Positions 4,841 to 12,419 of a stretch of 13,679 nt of DNA are shown here, piece by piece. Both the position numbers and the translations under genes were made by a program. The notes beneath the pieces are model-generated. The model was not told the origin of the DNA, did not search any database, and worked only from the letters and a program-made list of their open reading frames with translations. The DNA is from SIG480 sp045546975. Its GTDB lineage: Bacteria > Bacillota > Clostridia > Oscillospirales > JAAYXM01. The stretch covers positions 1 to 13,679 of the forward strand of contig JAZQDV010000002.1 in the NCBI GenBank assembly GCA_045546975.1. The letters run 5' to 3'. Numbering within the stretch: the stretch's first letter is position 1; every line of letters begins with the position of its first letter.

Positions 4841-4888
4841 CACCCGTCAAACCCGCATAGCATCGAAGTTTGACGGGTGACTTTATTT
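4841..4888 (+). terminator. Intrinsic terminator after BofC-like gene
   Basis: A perfect 12-bp stem CACCCGTCAAAC (4841-4852) / GTTTGACGGGTG (4868-4879) with a 15-nt loop is followed by ACTTTATTT. It separates the BofC-like gene from the ATPase gene. Confidence 0.75.
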
Positions 4889-4905
4889 GGTACTTACTCT
4901 CTGTA

Positions 4906-4933
4906 ACAAAACGGTTTTCCTCCGCATAACCTG
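4906..4933 (+). promoter_or_regulatory. Candidate sigma-K-like promoter of the ATPase gene
   Basis: AC (4906-4907) is followed after 17 nt by CATAACCTG (4925-4933), matching AC-N16/17-CATANNNT except the last base. The start would be near 4940, about 22 nt before the ATG at 4962, with GGAGG between. Confidence 0.35.
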
Positions 4934-4961
4934 TAGTAAGAAAACTTTCGGAGGTCATTTT

Positions 4962-6023
4962 ATGCATACAAATTTCTTCTTGGGTTCAAATTCAAAAGAC
5001 GGTTTCCACTCTTTTTACGATGACCTAACAGACTTAAAAGAAGCAAAAACCGTATACATATTAAAAGGAAGTCCGGGCAGCGGAAAGTCCTCAATTATGC
5101 GGAAAGTTGCAAAGCGGTGTGAGGATGCAGGAGAGAAAGTTGAATACTTCTTATGCTCATCTGACCCCGACTCACTCGATGCCATCACGATCTCTTCACG
5201 CGGTATTTCAATTGTTGACGGCACAGCTCCGCACGTCGTTGAGCCCCGTTATCCTCTTGCAGTAGAAAGATATATCAATCTCGGCGACTTTGCAGATTGT
5301 TCAGGCCTTATGAAAATCAAGGACAATATAATAGATGTCAGAGACAGATATTCCGAATTTTTCTCGCACATATACAAACTTACCTCCGCCTGCGGAGCAA
5401 TCGACAATGAGTTATTTGATATCGCTCTTGGTGCAATATCTATCTCAAAACTGCACAAAAAGGCTGACGGTATTATACGGCGTGAGATACGAAAAACCGG
5501 TTCAAAAAGCGCAGTTTTACGCCGTTTTTGCAGCGCATTTTCAAAAAGCGGAACAGTTTTTACATTGGATGTGAGTGAAGATGACTTTACATCCGTTTTC
5601 CTTATTGAAGACTCCTTTGGTCTCGCTCATTTCATACTTTCCCCGATTCTTGATGCATTATCATCCGCTGATTTCACTTCTATCGCCTGTTACGATCACC
5701 TCGTCCCTGAAAGGCTTTCTCACCTTCTTGTTCCCGAACTCTCACTTGCGTTTGTTACAAGTAACGCAGAGACAAAATATAGCGGTCAATATACGAAGAA
5801 AATACGTCTCGACGCTATGTTAGACCACCTGACAATAAAACGCGAAAAAAAGCGTATTCTGCGCCTAAAAAAAGCGAGGGAAAATATAGTATCTGATATT
5901 TCACATCTTCTTGATTCCGCAAAAATCTGTCACGACGAGCTTGAGTCATTATACAACCCTTATATCGACTTTGACGCTGTTTATTCTTTTGCCGATAGTC
6001 TTGCAGATGAGATATTAAAATAA
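4962..6023 (+). CDS. P-loop ATPase, PRK06851-like, unknown role
   Basis: The start chosen is ATG 4962, 7 nt after GGAGG; the frame is open further upstream to about 4887 but without a site. This gives 353 residues. The N terminus FFLGSNSKDGFHSFYDD, followed by a Walker A GSPGSGKSS at about 36-44, is typical of the PRK06851 family of clostridial ATPases. The Walker B is less clear; candidates are FLIEDS (about 222-227) and a hydrophobic strand before Asp near 100. No membrane segment or signal is seen. The C-terminal third is rich in Lys/Arg and helical (about 290-330). It is convergent with the ribosomal operon and shares its terminator. Substrate and pathway are unknown. A sporulation role is suggested only by the neighbours and a sigma-K-like motif. 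Confidence 0.75.
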   Translation: MHTNFFLGSNSKDGFHSFYDDLTDLKEAKTVYILKGSPGSGKSSIMRKVAKRCEDAGEKVEYFLCSSDPDSLDAITISSRGISIVDGTAPHVVEPRYPLAVERYINLGDFADCSGLMKIKDNIIDVRDRYSEFFSHIYKLTSACGAIDNELFDIALGAISISKLHKKADGIIRREIRKTGSKSAVLRRFCSAFSKSGTVFTLDVSEDDFTSVFLIEDSFGLAHFILSPILDALSSADFTSIACYDHLVPERLSHLLVPELSLAFVTSNAETKYSGQYTKKIRLDAMLDHLTIKREKKRILRLKKARENIVSDISHLLDSAKICHDELESLYNPYIDFDAVYSFADSLADEILK

Positions 6024-6024
6024 A

Positions 6025-6068
6025 AAAAGGATTACTTCAGAGGCTTGAAACTCTGAGGTAATCCTTTT
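6025..6068. terminator. Bidirectional terminator between ATPase gene and rplQ
   Basis: AAAAGGATTACTTCAGAG (6025-6042) pairs with CTCTGAGGTAATCCTTTT (6051-6068) over 18 positions with one G-T wobble and an 8-nt loop. The flanking A and T runs make it a working terminator on both strands. It closes the ATPase gene (plus) and the alpha operon (minus). Confidence 0.9.
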
Positions 6069-6078
6069 ACTTGTTTAA

Positions 6079-6420
6079 TTAGACAAGCTCGATTATTGCC
6101 ATTTCAGCACAGTCACCGCGACGCGGGCCAAGCTTTGTGATACGGCAGTAACCACCGTTGCGCTCTGCATACTTCGGAGAAATCTCTGCGAAGAGCTTTG
6201 TGACAACGTCTTCTTTTGTGATAAAGGCAAGTGCCTGACGCTTGTTGTGTAATGTGTTTGTCTTGCCGAGAGTAATCATCTTCTCGGTGAGAGGACGAAC
6301 TTCTTTTGCACGCATAAGCGTTGTTTCAATTTTTCCGTTTTCAAGCAAATACGTAACCATTGCGCGAAGCATTGCCATACGTGCATCAGTGGTACGTCCA
6401 AGCTTACGTGTTCCGGGCAT
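6079..6420 (-). CDS. rplQ: 50S ribosomal protein L17
   Basis: The 113-residue protein has the L17 hallmarks: the start MPGTRKLGRTTDARMAMLRAM, the KIETTLMRAKEVRPLTEKMITLGK core and the GGYCRITKLGPRRGDCAEMAIIEL end. It is part of the large subunit near the peptide exit tunnel. Length is normal for the Firmicute form. GGAGG lies 8 nt before the ATG. It is the last gene of the alpha operon, as in most bacteria, 42 nt after rpoA and directly before the bidirectional terminator. Confidence 0.98.
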   Translation of the reverse strand: MPGTRKLGRTTDARMAMLRAMVTYLLENGKIETTLMRAKEVRPLTEKMITLGKTNTLHNKRQALAFITKEDVVTKLFAEISPKYAERNGGYCRITKLGPRRGDCAEMAIIELV

Positions 6421-6462
6421 TGTAATACCTCCTTTTATAATGGCTCGCTACAAGCGGGACAA

Positions 6463-7410
6463 TTAATTGTCCTCGCTTGCAAGTGAGAGCCCCATTGTAT
6501 CAAGTTTGTTGATAACTTCCTCAAGAGACTTATGACCAAGGTTTCTTACCTTCATCATATCTTCCTGAGTTTTGCCTATAAGATCCTTGACAGTGTTGAT
6601 TCCTGCACGCTTTAAGCAGTTAAAGGAACGAACTGAAAGATCAAGCTCTTCGATTATCATATCAAGAACCTTATCACTCTGATTTTCCGCCGGCTCAACA
6701 ACAGTCACCTTGTTGCCGATTTCCTCGGAAAGATCGATAAAGAGCATGAGATGATCGTTTAAGATTTTTGCACTGTACGATACAGCGTCACGTGCCGAGA
6801 TTGTCTTATCTGTCCATACTTCAATTGTCAACTTGTCGTAGTCGGTCATATTGCCAACACGTGTGTTCTCAACATAGTAGTTGACCTTGTGTACAGGCGT
6901 GTAGATGGAGTCTATCGGAAGAACTCCTATCGGCATCTGCTCCTGCTTATTGCGTTCTGCAGATACGTAACCGCGACCGTGTTCAAACGTGAGCTCCATA
7001 GAAAAGTTTGCGTTCGGGCCAAGTGTTGCGATATGAAGCTCAGGATTAAGTACTTCAAGCTCACCTGTTGACTTAATGTCGCCTGCGGTGATTTCGCCCT
7101 CTTCCGAGCTTTCAATAACAACTGTCTGCGGCTCTGCTGTGTGAAGCTTTGCCACAATCTTCTTGACATTAAGAACGATTTCCGTTACATCTTCCTTTAC
7201 ACCGGGGATTGTGGAGAACTCATGCAAGACTCCTGCAATCTTTATTGATGTAACAGCTGTTCCGGGGAGCGATGAAAGAAGGATTCTGCGGAGTGAGTTA
7301 CCAAGAGTTGTGCCGTATCCACGTTCCAACGGTTCGATAACAAACTTTCCGTATGAGAGATCCTCCGGTGAATCTATACACTCTATACGTGGCTTTTCTA
7401 TTTCTATCAT
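6463..7410 (-). CDS. rpoA: RNA polymerase alpha subunit
   Basis: The 315-residue product has the complete alpha architecture. The N-terminal dimerisation domain (about 1-230) carries GYGTTLGNSLRRILLSSLPG at 31-50, the assembly core for beta and beta-prime. A flexible acidic linker follows, then the C-terminal domain (about 255-310) with LDLSVRSFNCLKRAGI and KVRNLGHKSLEEV, the helix-hairpin-helix that binds UP elements and activators; Arg261 sits where the key DNA-contact Arg lies. AAGGAGGG precedes the ATG. The gap to rpsD (77 nt) contains two hairpins, unlike the other short gaps of the operon. Confidence 0.98.
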   Translation of the reverse strand: MIEIEKPRIECIDSPEDLSYGKFVIEPLERGYGTTLGNSLRRILLSSLPGTAVTSIKIAGVLHEFSTIPGVKEDVTEIVLNVKKIVAKLHTAEPQTVVIESSEEGEITAGDIKSTGELEVLNPELHIATLGPNANFSMELTFEHGRGYVSAERNKQEQMPIGVLPIDSIYTPVHKVNYYVENTRVGNMTDYDKLTIEVWTDKTISARDAVSYSAKILNDHLMLFIDLSEEIGNKVTVVEPAENQSDKVLDMIIEELDLSVRSFNCLKRAGINTVKDLIGKTQEDMMKVRNLGHKSLEEVINKLDTMGLSLASEDN

Positions 7411-7431
7411 GAATTTTTACCCTCCTTTTTC

Positions 7432-7473
7432 GCGGCACTTTCTGCCGCATCTGATTACACTCGTAACTACGAG
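7432..7473 (-). other. Two hairpins in the rpsD-rpoA gap
   Basis: On the transcribed strand there is first a 6-bp palindrome CTCGTA/TACGAG with a 2-nt centre (7460-7473). Then comes the hairpin GCGGCA-GAAAG-TGCCGC (7432-7448) immediately before the rpoA ribosome binding site. No U run follows, so these are not terminators. They may affect mRNA processing or rpoA translation. Confidence 0.45.
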
Positions 7474-7487
7474 GGTTTAACCGAATC

Positions 7488-8117
7488 TTACTTGGAGTAG
7501 AACTCGACGATGAGGTGTTCTTCTACCGGGAAGTCGATCTCTGATCTCTCCGGAAGATTCATAACCTTTGCTTCCATGCCGTTCTTGTTGAAATCAATCC
7601 AGTTCGGAACGGGACGGGATGAGTTTGCCTCAATAAGATCCTTAAACTTTGTAAGCGAGCGGCTCTTTTCGCAAACTGCTACTACATCGCCCGGCTTTAC
7701 GAGATAGGACGGGATATTAACTTTCTTGCCGTTTACTGTGAAGTGGCCGTGGTTAACGAGCTGACGTGATTCCGGACGGCTCATTGCAAGACCCATTCTG
7801 TAAACAACGTTATCAAGGCGTGATTCGAGGATGCGGAGGAGGTTTTCACCTGTGATACCCTGCTTCGCAACAGCCATATCAAAATACTTTGAGAACTGAA
7901 CCTCGTTTACGCAATAATAGCGTCTTGCCTTCTGCTTCTCGCGAAGCTGCAAACCGTACTCAGACAACTTCTTGCGGCCCTTACCATGCTGACCAGGTGT
8001 CTGGCCTGCGCGACGATCAAGAGCACACTTGCCTGTGTAGCAACGGTCTCCCTTTAAGTGAAGCTTCTGATTTTCTCTGCGACAAAGTCTGCAGACAGCT
8101 CCTGTATATCTTGCCAT
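7488..8117 (-). CDS. rpsD: 30S ribosomal protein S4 (zinc-binding form)
   Basis: The 209-residue protein starts MARYTGAVCRLCRRE. Cys9, Cys12, Cys26 and Cys31 form the zinc-binding C+ variant of S4. The S4 RNA-binding domain (about 100-160) shows SRLDNVVYRMGLAMSRPESRQLVNHGHFTVNGKKV. S4 nucleates assembly of the small subunit and often regulates its own operon. Position between rpsK and rpoA is the usual one for Clostridia. In Bacillus rpsD sits elsewhere. GGAGG precedes the ATG. Confidence 0.98.
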   Translation of the reverse strand: MARYTGAVCRLCRRENQKLHLKGDRCYTGKCALDRRAGQTPGQHGKGRKKLSEYGLQLREKQKARRYYCVNEVQFSKYFDMAVAKQGITGENLLRILESRLDNVVYRMGLAMSRPESRQLVNHGHFTVNGKKVNIPSYLVKPGDVVAVCEKSRSLTKFKDLIEANSSRPVPNWIDFNKNGMEAKVMNLPERSEIDFPVEEHLIVEFYSK

Positions 8118-8138
8118 TTAACTTACACCTCCAAATAA

Positions 8139-8543
8139 CTATACGCGCCTTCTCTTCGGCGGGCGGCAACCATTGTGCGGAATCGGAGTAACGTCTTTGA
8201 TCATATTTACTTCAAGACCTGCTGCCTGGAGTGCGCGGATAGCCGCTTCACGTCCTGCACCGGGACCCTTGACGTAAACTTCTACTGTCTTAAGGCCGTG
8301 CTCCATAGCAGCCTTTGCAGCTGTTTCTGCTGCAACCTGTGCTGCGAACGGAGTGGACTTACGTGAGCCACGGAAGCCGAGGCCACCGCTTGATGCCCAT
8401 GAAAGTGCATTACCCTTTGTATCGGTAATAGTTACCATTGTATTGTTGAAGGAGGAGCTGATATGAGCAGCGCCGTTTTCTATATTCTTGCGCTCACGAC
8501 GCTTACGTGATACGCCCTTCTTTGCTGTTTTAGGACTAGCCAT
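8139..8543 (-). CDS. rpsK: 30S ribosomal protein S11
   Basis: The 134-residue product has the S11 core: ENGAAHISSSFNNTMVTITD, SSGGLGFRGSRKSTPFAAQ, VKGPGAGREAAIRALQAAGL and the closing DVTPIPHNGCRPPKRRRV. It sits on the platform of the small subunit near the mRNA exit. The N terminus is basic and slightly longer than in E. coli. It is 13 nt from rpsM and 21 nt from rpsD, with a GGAGG site before the ATG. Confidence 0.98.
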   Translation of the reverse strand: MASPKTAKKGVSRKRRERKNIENGAAHISSSFNNTMVTITDTKGNALSWASSGGLGFRGSRKSTPFAAQVAAETAAKAAMEHGLKTVEVYVKGPGAGREAAIRALQAAGLEVNMIKDVTPIPHNGCRPPKRRRV

Positions 8544-8556
8544 TTAACAAACCTCC

Positions 8557-8925
8557 TTACTTCTTCTTGTTTGCAATTGTCCTCTTCGGACCCTTGCGTG
8601 TTCTTGCATTTGTCTTAGAGCGCTGTCCGCGAACGGGAAGGCCCTTTCTATGTCTTGTTCCACGATAAGAACCGATTTCGATGAGACGCTTAATATCAAG
8701 CGCTAACTCACGGTGAAGGTCGCCCTCAACTGTGAAGTTCTTGCCGATATAATCACGAAGCTTTACTTCATCTTCTTCAGTCAAGTCCTTAACGCGTGTG
8801 TCGGGATTTACTCCTGTTTCAGCCAGGATCTGTTTTGCGCGACTTCTTCCGATGCCGAAAATATATGTGAGGCCGATTTCGACTCTCTTTTCTCTCGGAA
8901 GATCAACTCCGGCTATACGTGCCAT
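8557..8925 (-). CDS. rpsM: 30S ribosomal protein S13
   Basis: The start chosen is ATG 8925 (MARIAGVDLPREKR, the family N terminus), with GGAGG 8 nt upstream. An in-frame TTG at 8940 would overlap that site and is unlikely. This gives 122 residues. The helix-turn-helix core TYIFGIGRSRAKQIL, the GSYRGTRHRKGLPVRGQRSKTNARTRKGP stretch and a lysine-rich tail are all present. S13 sits in the head of the small subunit and contacts the P-site tRNA and L5. Confidence 0.97.
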   Translation of the reverse strand: MARIAGVDLPREKRVEIGLTYIFGIGRSRAKQILAETGVNPDTRVKDLTEEDEVKLRDYIGKNFTVEGDLHRELALDIKRLIEIGSYRGTRHRKGLPVRGQRSKTNARTRKGPKRTIANKKK

Positions 8926-8959
8926 CTTACATACCTCCAATTTTGTATGTGGGTTTTAA

Positions 8960-9073
8960 TTAACCCTGCTTCTGCTTATGCTTCGGATTGTCGCAAATAA
9001 CCATTACGCGGCCTTTGCGGCGAATGATTTTGCACTTTTCACAAATAGGCTTTACCGACGGTCTAACTTTCAT
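8960..9073 (-). CDS. rpmJ: 50S ribosomal protein L36 (zinc-binding form)
   Basis: This 37-codon gene begins MKVRPSVKPICEKC and ends NPKHKQKQG. The zinc ligands Cys11, Cys14, Cys27 and His32 are all present, marking the C+ paralogue. L36 is the smallest large-subunit protein. Position between infA and rpsM is canonical. It is easy to miss because of its length. The 86-nt gap on the infA side holds nothing I recognise. Confidence 0.97.
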   Translation of the reverse strand: MKVRPSVKPICEKCKIIRRKGRVMVICDNPKHKQKQG

Positions 9074-9159
9074 AATCGTAAAAAGCTCCATTTCTCCGGC
9101 AATTTTCTTATGCACTCGGTATCAGTCTTTGCCGGTAGACCGAAAGAGTTTTATGCATC

Positions 9160-9378
9160 TTATTTAGAACGCCATGTTATGCGTCCGCGTGTCAAATCAT
9201 ACGGCGACATCTGCACCGTTACCTTATCTCCGGGAAGAATACGGATGAAGTTCATACGTAATTTTCCTGAGATGGTAGCTAAAATCTTGTGCCCGTTTCC
9301 GATGTCCACCTGGAACATCGCGTTAGGCAGCGCCTCTATGACGGTACCTTCGAGCTCGATTACGTCATCTTTAGCCAA
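9160..9378 (-). CDS. infA: Translation initiation factor IF-1
   Basis: The 72-residue protein is a single S1/OB-fold domain: MAKDDVIELEGTVIEALPN, FQVDIGNGHKILATISGKLRMNFIRILPGDKVTVQMSPYDLTRGRITWR. IF-1 occupies the A site during initiation. The start codon is TTG, with GGAGG 8 nt upstream, and it overlaps the last 8 nt of the preceding KOW gene, suggesting coupled translation. Confidence 0.97.
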   Translation of the reverse strand: MAKDDVIELEGTVIEALPNAMFQVDIGNGHKILATISGKLRMNFIRILPGDKVTVQMSPYDLTRGRITWRSK

Positions 9379-9667
9379 GCAAATTACCTCCCTCTGCTTG
9401 TTCCTGCGCCTTTACATAATCTGCAAGCGCTTTGCGCATCTCGCTGTTTAATACCTTCTCGCCCGAGCGGAGTTTTTCTGCAATTCGCGTTTCAAAGTCG
9501 TCTGCGACTCTGACATGCTTGCGTTTTTTCTTCTTTGGAGATTCTATCTTCCTCAGACTTCCGTCGGAAAGGTATACGAAGTTTTCTTCGGTTTTCAATA
9601 CATAGAACGGTCGACCCTTGTCTCGACCTGCGAGAGAAATAACTATATGTCCAACATCTGCTTCCAT
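9371..9667 (-). CDS. KOW-domain RNA-binding protein, L14E-like
   Basis: The 98-residue protein begins with a KOW-type barrel (about 5-43): GHIVISLAGRDKGRPFYVLK, then VYLSDGSLRKIESP. A lysine run (KKKKRKH, about 45-51) and a helical C terminus follow. It belongs to the RNA-binding group resembling archaeal/eukaryotic L14e, found in many Clostridia between map and infA. The exact role is unknown; location in a ribosomal operon suggests ribosome or RNA association. AGGAG precedes the ATG. It lies 12 nt after map and overlaps infA. Confidence 0.85.
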   Translation of the reverse strand: MEADVGHIVISLAGRDKGRPFYVLKTEENFVYLSDGSLRKIESPKKKKRKHVRVADDFETRIAEKLRSGEKVLNSEMRKALADYVKAQEQAEGGNLLG

Positions 9668-9679
9668 TTTATATTTCTC

Positions 9680-10447
9680 CTATATATCTGCAACTGTCAG
9701 AATCTCGGGTTCACCTTCTGTTATCAAAACCGAGTTTTCATAATGGGCAGACAGCTTTCCGTCCCGTGTCTTCACGGTCCAGCCGTCACTAAGCTCTTTT
9801 ACGGTGTAGACTCCCTCGTTTACCATTGGCTCGATTGCAAGCGTCATACCGCTCAAAAGCCTCGCACCGCACCCGGGTTTTCCGAAGTTTGGTACTTCAG
9901 GCTCTTCGTGCAATTTTGAGCCGACGCCATGCCCGACATACTTGCGGACCACGGAATACCCGTTTTCCTCTACATAGGTCTGGATTGCATGGGATATATC
10001 TGAGACTCTATATCCTTCGCGAGCATATTTTATACCCTCATAGAAGCTCTGCCGAGTTACATCGATAAGTCTTTGCGCCTCACTGCTTATCTCACCGACA
10101 GCAAAGGTGTTTGCGCAGTCTCCGATGTAGCCCCGGAAAGTCGCCCCTACATCAATTTTCACCAGGTCTCCGTTCCTTAGAACTTTCGAACCGGGTATAC
10201 CGTGGATTACCTCATCATTGACTGATATACAAGCCGCACCGGGAAAGTCGGCATATCCAAGAAAGCTCGGATATGCGCCGTCTTTCTCTATTGAGCTTTT
10301 AATCAGTTCGTTAAGTTCGCCGGTTGTAATCCCCGGAGCTACCGCACGTCCTGCGATAGCTAAAGCATTTGCTGCTATACGACCGGCCTCACGCATAAAC
10401 TCGATTTCTCGTTTAGATTTAATCTGTATCAAAAGCCTTTCCTCCAT
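9680..10447 (-). CDS. map: Type I methionine aminopeptidase
   Basis: The enzyme removes the initiator Met from new proteins. Metal ligands are visible at Asp99, Asp110, His173, Glu206 and Glu237 (numbering from ATG 10447), with the substrate His82; spacing matches E. coli Map. The length of 255 or 250 residues is normal. The start is uncertain. ATG 10447 has a distant AGGAG. A TTG at 10432 lies 8 nt after a GGAGG and would give the family-typical N terminus MIQIKSKREIEFMREAG, so 10432 is probably the real start. The gene is 37 nt from adk; the adk-map-infA order is usual. Confidence 0.96.
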   Translation of the reverse strand: MEERLLIQIKSKREIEFMREAGRIAANALAIAGRAVAPGITTGELNELIKSSIEKDGAYPSFLGYADFPGAACISVNDEVIHGIPGSKVLRNGDLVKIDVGATFRGYIGDCANTFAVGEISSEAQRLIDVTRQSFYEGIKYAREGYRVSDISHAIQTYVEENGYSVVRKYVGHGVGSKLHEEPEVPNFGKPGCGARLLSGMTLAIEPMVNEGVYTVKELSDGWTVKTRDGKLSAHYENSVLITEGEPEILTVADI

Positions 10448-10484
10448 TACTGCTTATGCAGCTCCTATGAGACTTCCGCTTTTC

Positions 10485-11117
10485 CTACACACCAAGAGCT
10501 TCAAACGCAAGGCGCGTTGTCTCTTCGACACCGTTTTCGCCATCAATGCTCTTCAGGATGCCCTTGGCTTTGTAATACTCACAAAGCGGTTCTGTCTGCT
10601 CGTGATACACGCGAAGTCTGTCGCGTACAGTTTCGGGAGTATCGTCTCTGCGTTGAATAAGCTTCCCTCCGCAAGAATCACAAACCCCGTCTTCTTTCGG
10701 CTTCTTGTTTTCGATGTGGTAGGATGCACCGCACGCTTCACACACGCGACGACCTGACATACGATTTTCAATAACCGAATCTCTTACTTCTATTGAGATA
10801 ACCGAATCAATTTTAATGCCCATTGCATCAAGAGCTTCTGCCTGAGCTACCGTTCTCGGCATACCGTCAAGGATAAAACCGTTTTTACAGTCGCTTTCCG
10901 CTATACGCTCTGATACTATTCCTACAACAACCTCGTCCGGAACAAGATTTCCTGCATCCATAAAAGCTTTTGCTTTTATTCCACACTCAGTCCCGTTCTT
11001 TATTGCTTCACGGAGAATGTTTCCCGTGGAGATTGTCGGAATGTTGAGCTTCTTGCAGATAAACTCTGCCTGTGTTCCCTTTCCGGCACCCGGAGCACCA
11101 AGGAGAATAAGATTCAT
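10485..11117 (-). CDS. adk: Adenylate kinase (zinc-LID form)
   Basis: The 210-residue enzyme converts ATP plus AMP to two ADP. The P loop GAPGAGKGTQ is at 7-16, with the AMP-site TISTGNILR at 28-36. The motif DGMPRT is at 84-89, where most homologues have DGFPRT. The zinc LID carries Cys126, Cys129, Cys146 and Cys149, and RRDDTPETVRDRL is at 156-168. The four-Cys lid is typical of Gram-positive enzymes. It lies 15 nt after secY with GGAGG before the ATG. Confidence 0.98.
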   Translation of the reverse strand: MNLILLGAPGAGKGTQAEFICKKLNIPTISTGNILREAIKNGTECGIKAKAFMDAGNLVPDEVVVGIVSERIAESDCKNGFILDGMPRTVAQAEALDAMGIKIDSVISIEVRDSVIENRMSGRRVCEACGASYHIENKKPKEDGVCDSCGGKLIQRRDDTPETVRDRLRVYHEQTEPLCEYYKAKGILKSIDGENGVEETTRLAFEALGV

Positions 11118-11132
11118 TGCGAATGCTCCTCC

Positions 11133-12419
11133 TTATTCAAGGAAACCTTTGTAATTTCTCATCATCATCTGTGACTCAAGCTGCTTTACAGTTTCAAGTG
11201 CAACACCGACTACGATAAGAACAGATGTTCCTCCGATGGAGAGGTTCAACGACGGAACAAAGCGACCTGCGAGAATCGGAAGAACCGCGATGACACCGAG
11301 GAAGAACGCACCAAAGAGAGTAATCTTGTTTACAACCTTTGAGATGAAGTCAGCAGTCGGTCTGCCCGGACGGAAGCCCGGCATAAAGCCGCCGTTGTTC
11401 TTAAGGTTGTTTGCAATCTCTGTCGGATTGTACTGAATTGCTGTGTAGAAGTAGCTGAATCCTACGATGAGGAGAAGATAAATCACAGCGTATGCCCAGC
11501 TTGTCGGAGAGAAAACATGATCCTGCATAAAGCGCCAGAATCCTGCTTCAGGTCTCGGGAAGAAAGCTGCGATTGTTGCCGGGAATGTCGAAATTGACGA
11601 AGCGAAGATAATCGGCATAACACCTGACATATTTACCTTAATCGGCAAATGTGTGCTGCGTCCGCCGTACATCTTACGACCGACAACCTTCTTTGCATAC
11701 TGGATCGAAAGTCTGCGTTCTGCACCGTCAAAGAAGATGATGAACGCAATAACTGCAAGGAATATTAAGAGTATTGCTGCAATTCCATACCACTTAAGGT
11801 TCGCGTAGTTCGCAATAAGTGACTCAATTCCGGGGAACACGCGTGAAATGATACTTACAAAGAGAATCAATGAAATACCGTTTCCGATACCGTGTTCTGT
11901 AATCTGCTCACCAAGCCACATAATGAATGCTGAACCTGCTGTGAATGTAAGAACGATTACAAACGCAACAAGAACCTTACTGAGCTCACCTGTAACAATG
12001 ATACCACTGTTGTTGAGCAATGTGTAATATGCAAAGCCCTGAAGAAGGCCGATTGCAATAGTTACATAGCGTGTAATTGAAGCAATCTTCTTCTTTCCTT
12101 CCTCGCCGCCCTCTTTTGAAAGGCGCTCGAGTGAAGGAATCGCTACAGCCAAAAGCTGCATAATGATTGAAGCATTGATATACGGCTGAATTGAGAGCGC
12201 GAATATCTTTGCCTGTTCAAGCGCACCACCGGACATCATATTCATCATACCGAGGAATGTGCCCTTGTAGTCACCGAAAACCGATGCAAGGCCTTCGATA
12301 TTGATGAACGGAACCGGGATAGCTGAACCAAGTCTGAAAATGAACAAGCACACGAGTGTAAATAACATCTTTGTGCGAAGTTCGGGAATTTTCCATGCGT
12401 TCTTAATTGTAGTAAACAA
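11133..12419 (-). CDS. secY: Protein translocase subunit SecY
   Basis: The 428-residue membrane protein has ten hydrophobic segments and forms the channel for Sec-dependent export and membrane insertion. Recognisable parts are the N terminus with KIPELRTKMLFTLVCLFIFRLGSAIPVPFI, the MMSGGALEQAKIFALSIQPYINASIIMQ plug/TM2 region, the RLSIQYAKKVVGRKMYGG cytosolic loop and GGFMPGFRPGRPT before the last helices. The start codon is TTG, directly abutting the rplO stop (TAATTG), with a GAGGTGG site inside the rplO end, so translation is probably coupled. Confidence 0.98.
   Translation of the reverse strand: MFTTIKNAWKIPELRTKMLFTLVCLFIFRLGSAIPVPFINIEGLASVFGDYKGTFLGMMNMMSGGALEQAKIFALSIQPYINASIIMQLLAVAIPSLERLSKEGGEEGKKKIASITRYVTIAIGLLQGFAYYTLLNNSGIIVTGELSKVLVAFVIVLTFTAGSAFIMWLGEQITEHGIGNGISLILFVSIISRVFPGIESLIANYANLKWYGIAAILLIFLAVIAFIIFFDGAERRLSIQYAKKVVGRKMYGGRSTHLPIKVNMSGVMPIIFASSISTFPATIAAFFPRPEAGFWRFMQDHVFSPTSWAYAVIYLLLIVGFSYFYTAIQYNPTEIANNLKNNGGFMPGFRPGRPTADFISKVVNKITLFGAFFLGVIAVLPILAGRFVPSLNLSIGGTSVLIVVGVALETVKQLESQMMMRNYKGFLE

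Noticed and set aside
4887..4961. Upstream extension of the ATPase gene by 25 codons.
   Set aside because: The extension lies across the terminator tail and promoter-like region. ATG 4962 has GGAGG and gives the family-typical N terminus.
6889..10757. Plus-strand frames of 60 to 179 codons opposite the ribosomal genes, adk and map.
   Set aside because: They are antisense shadows of highly conserved genes with no independent ribosome binding site or domain.
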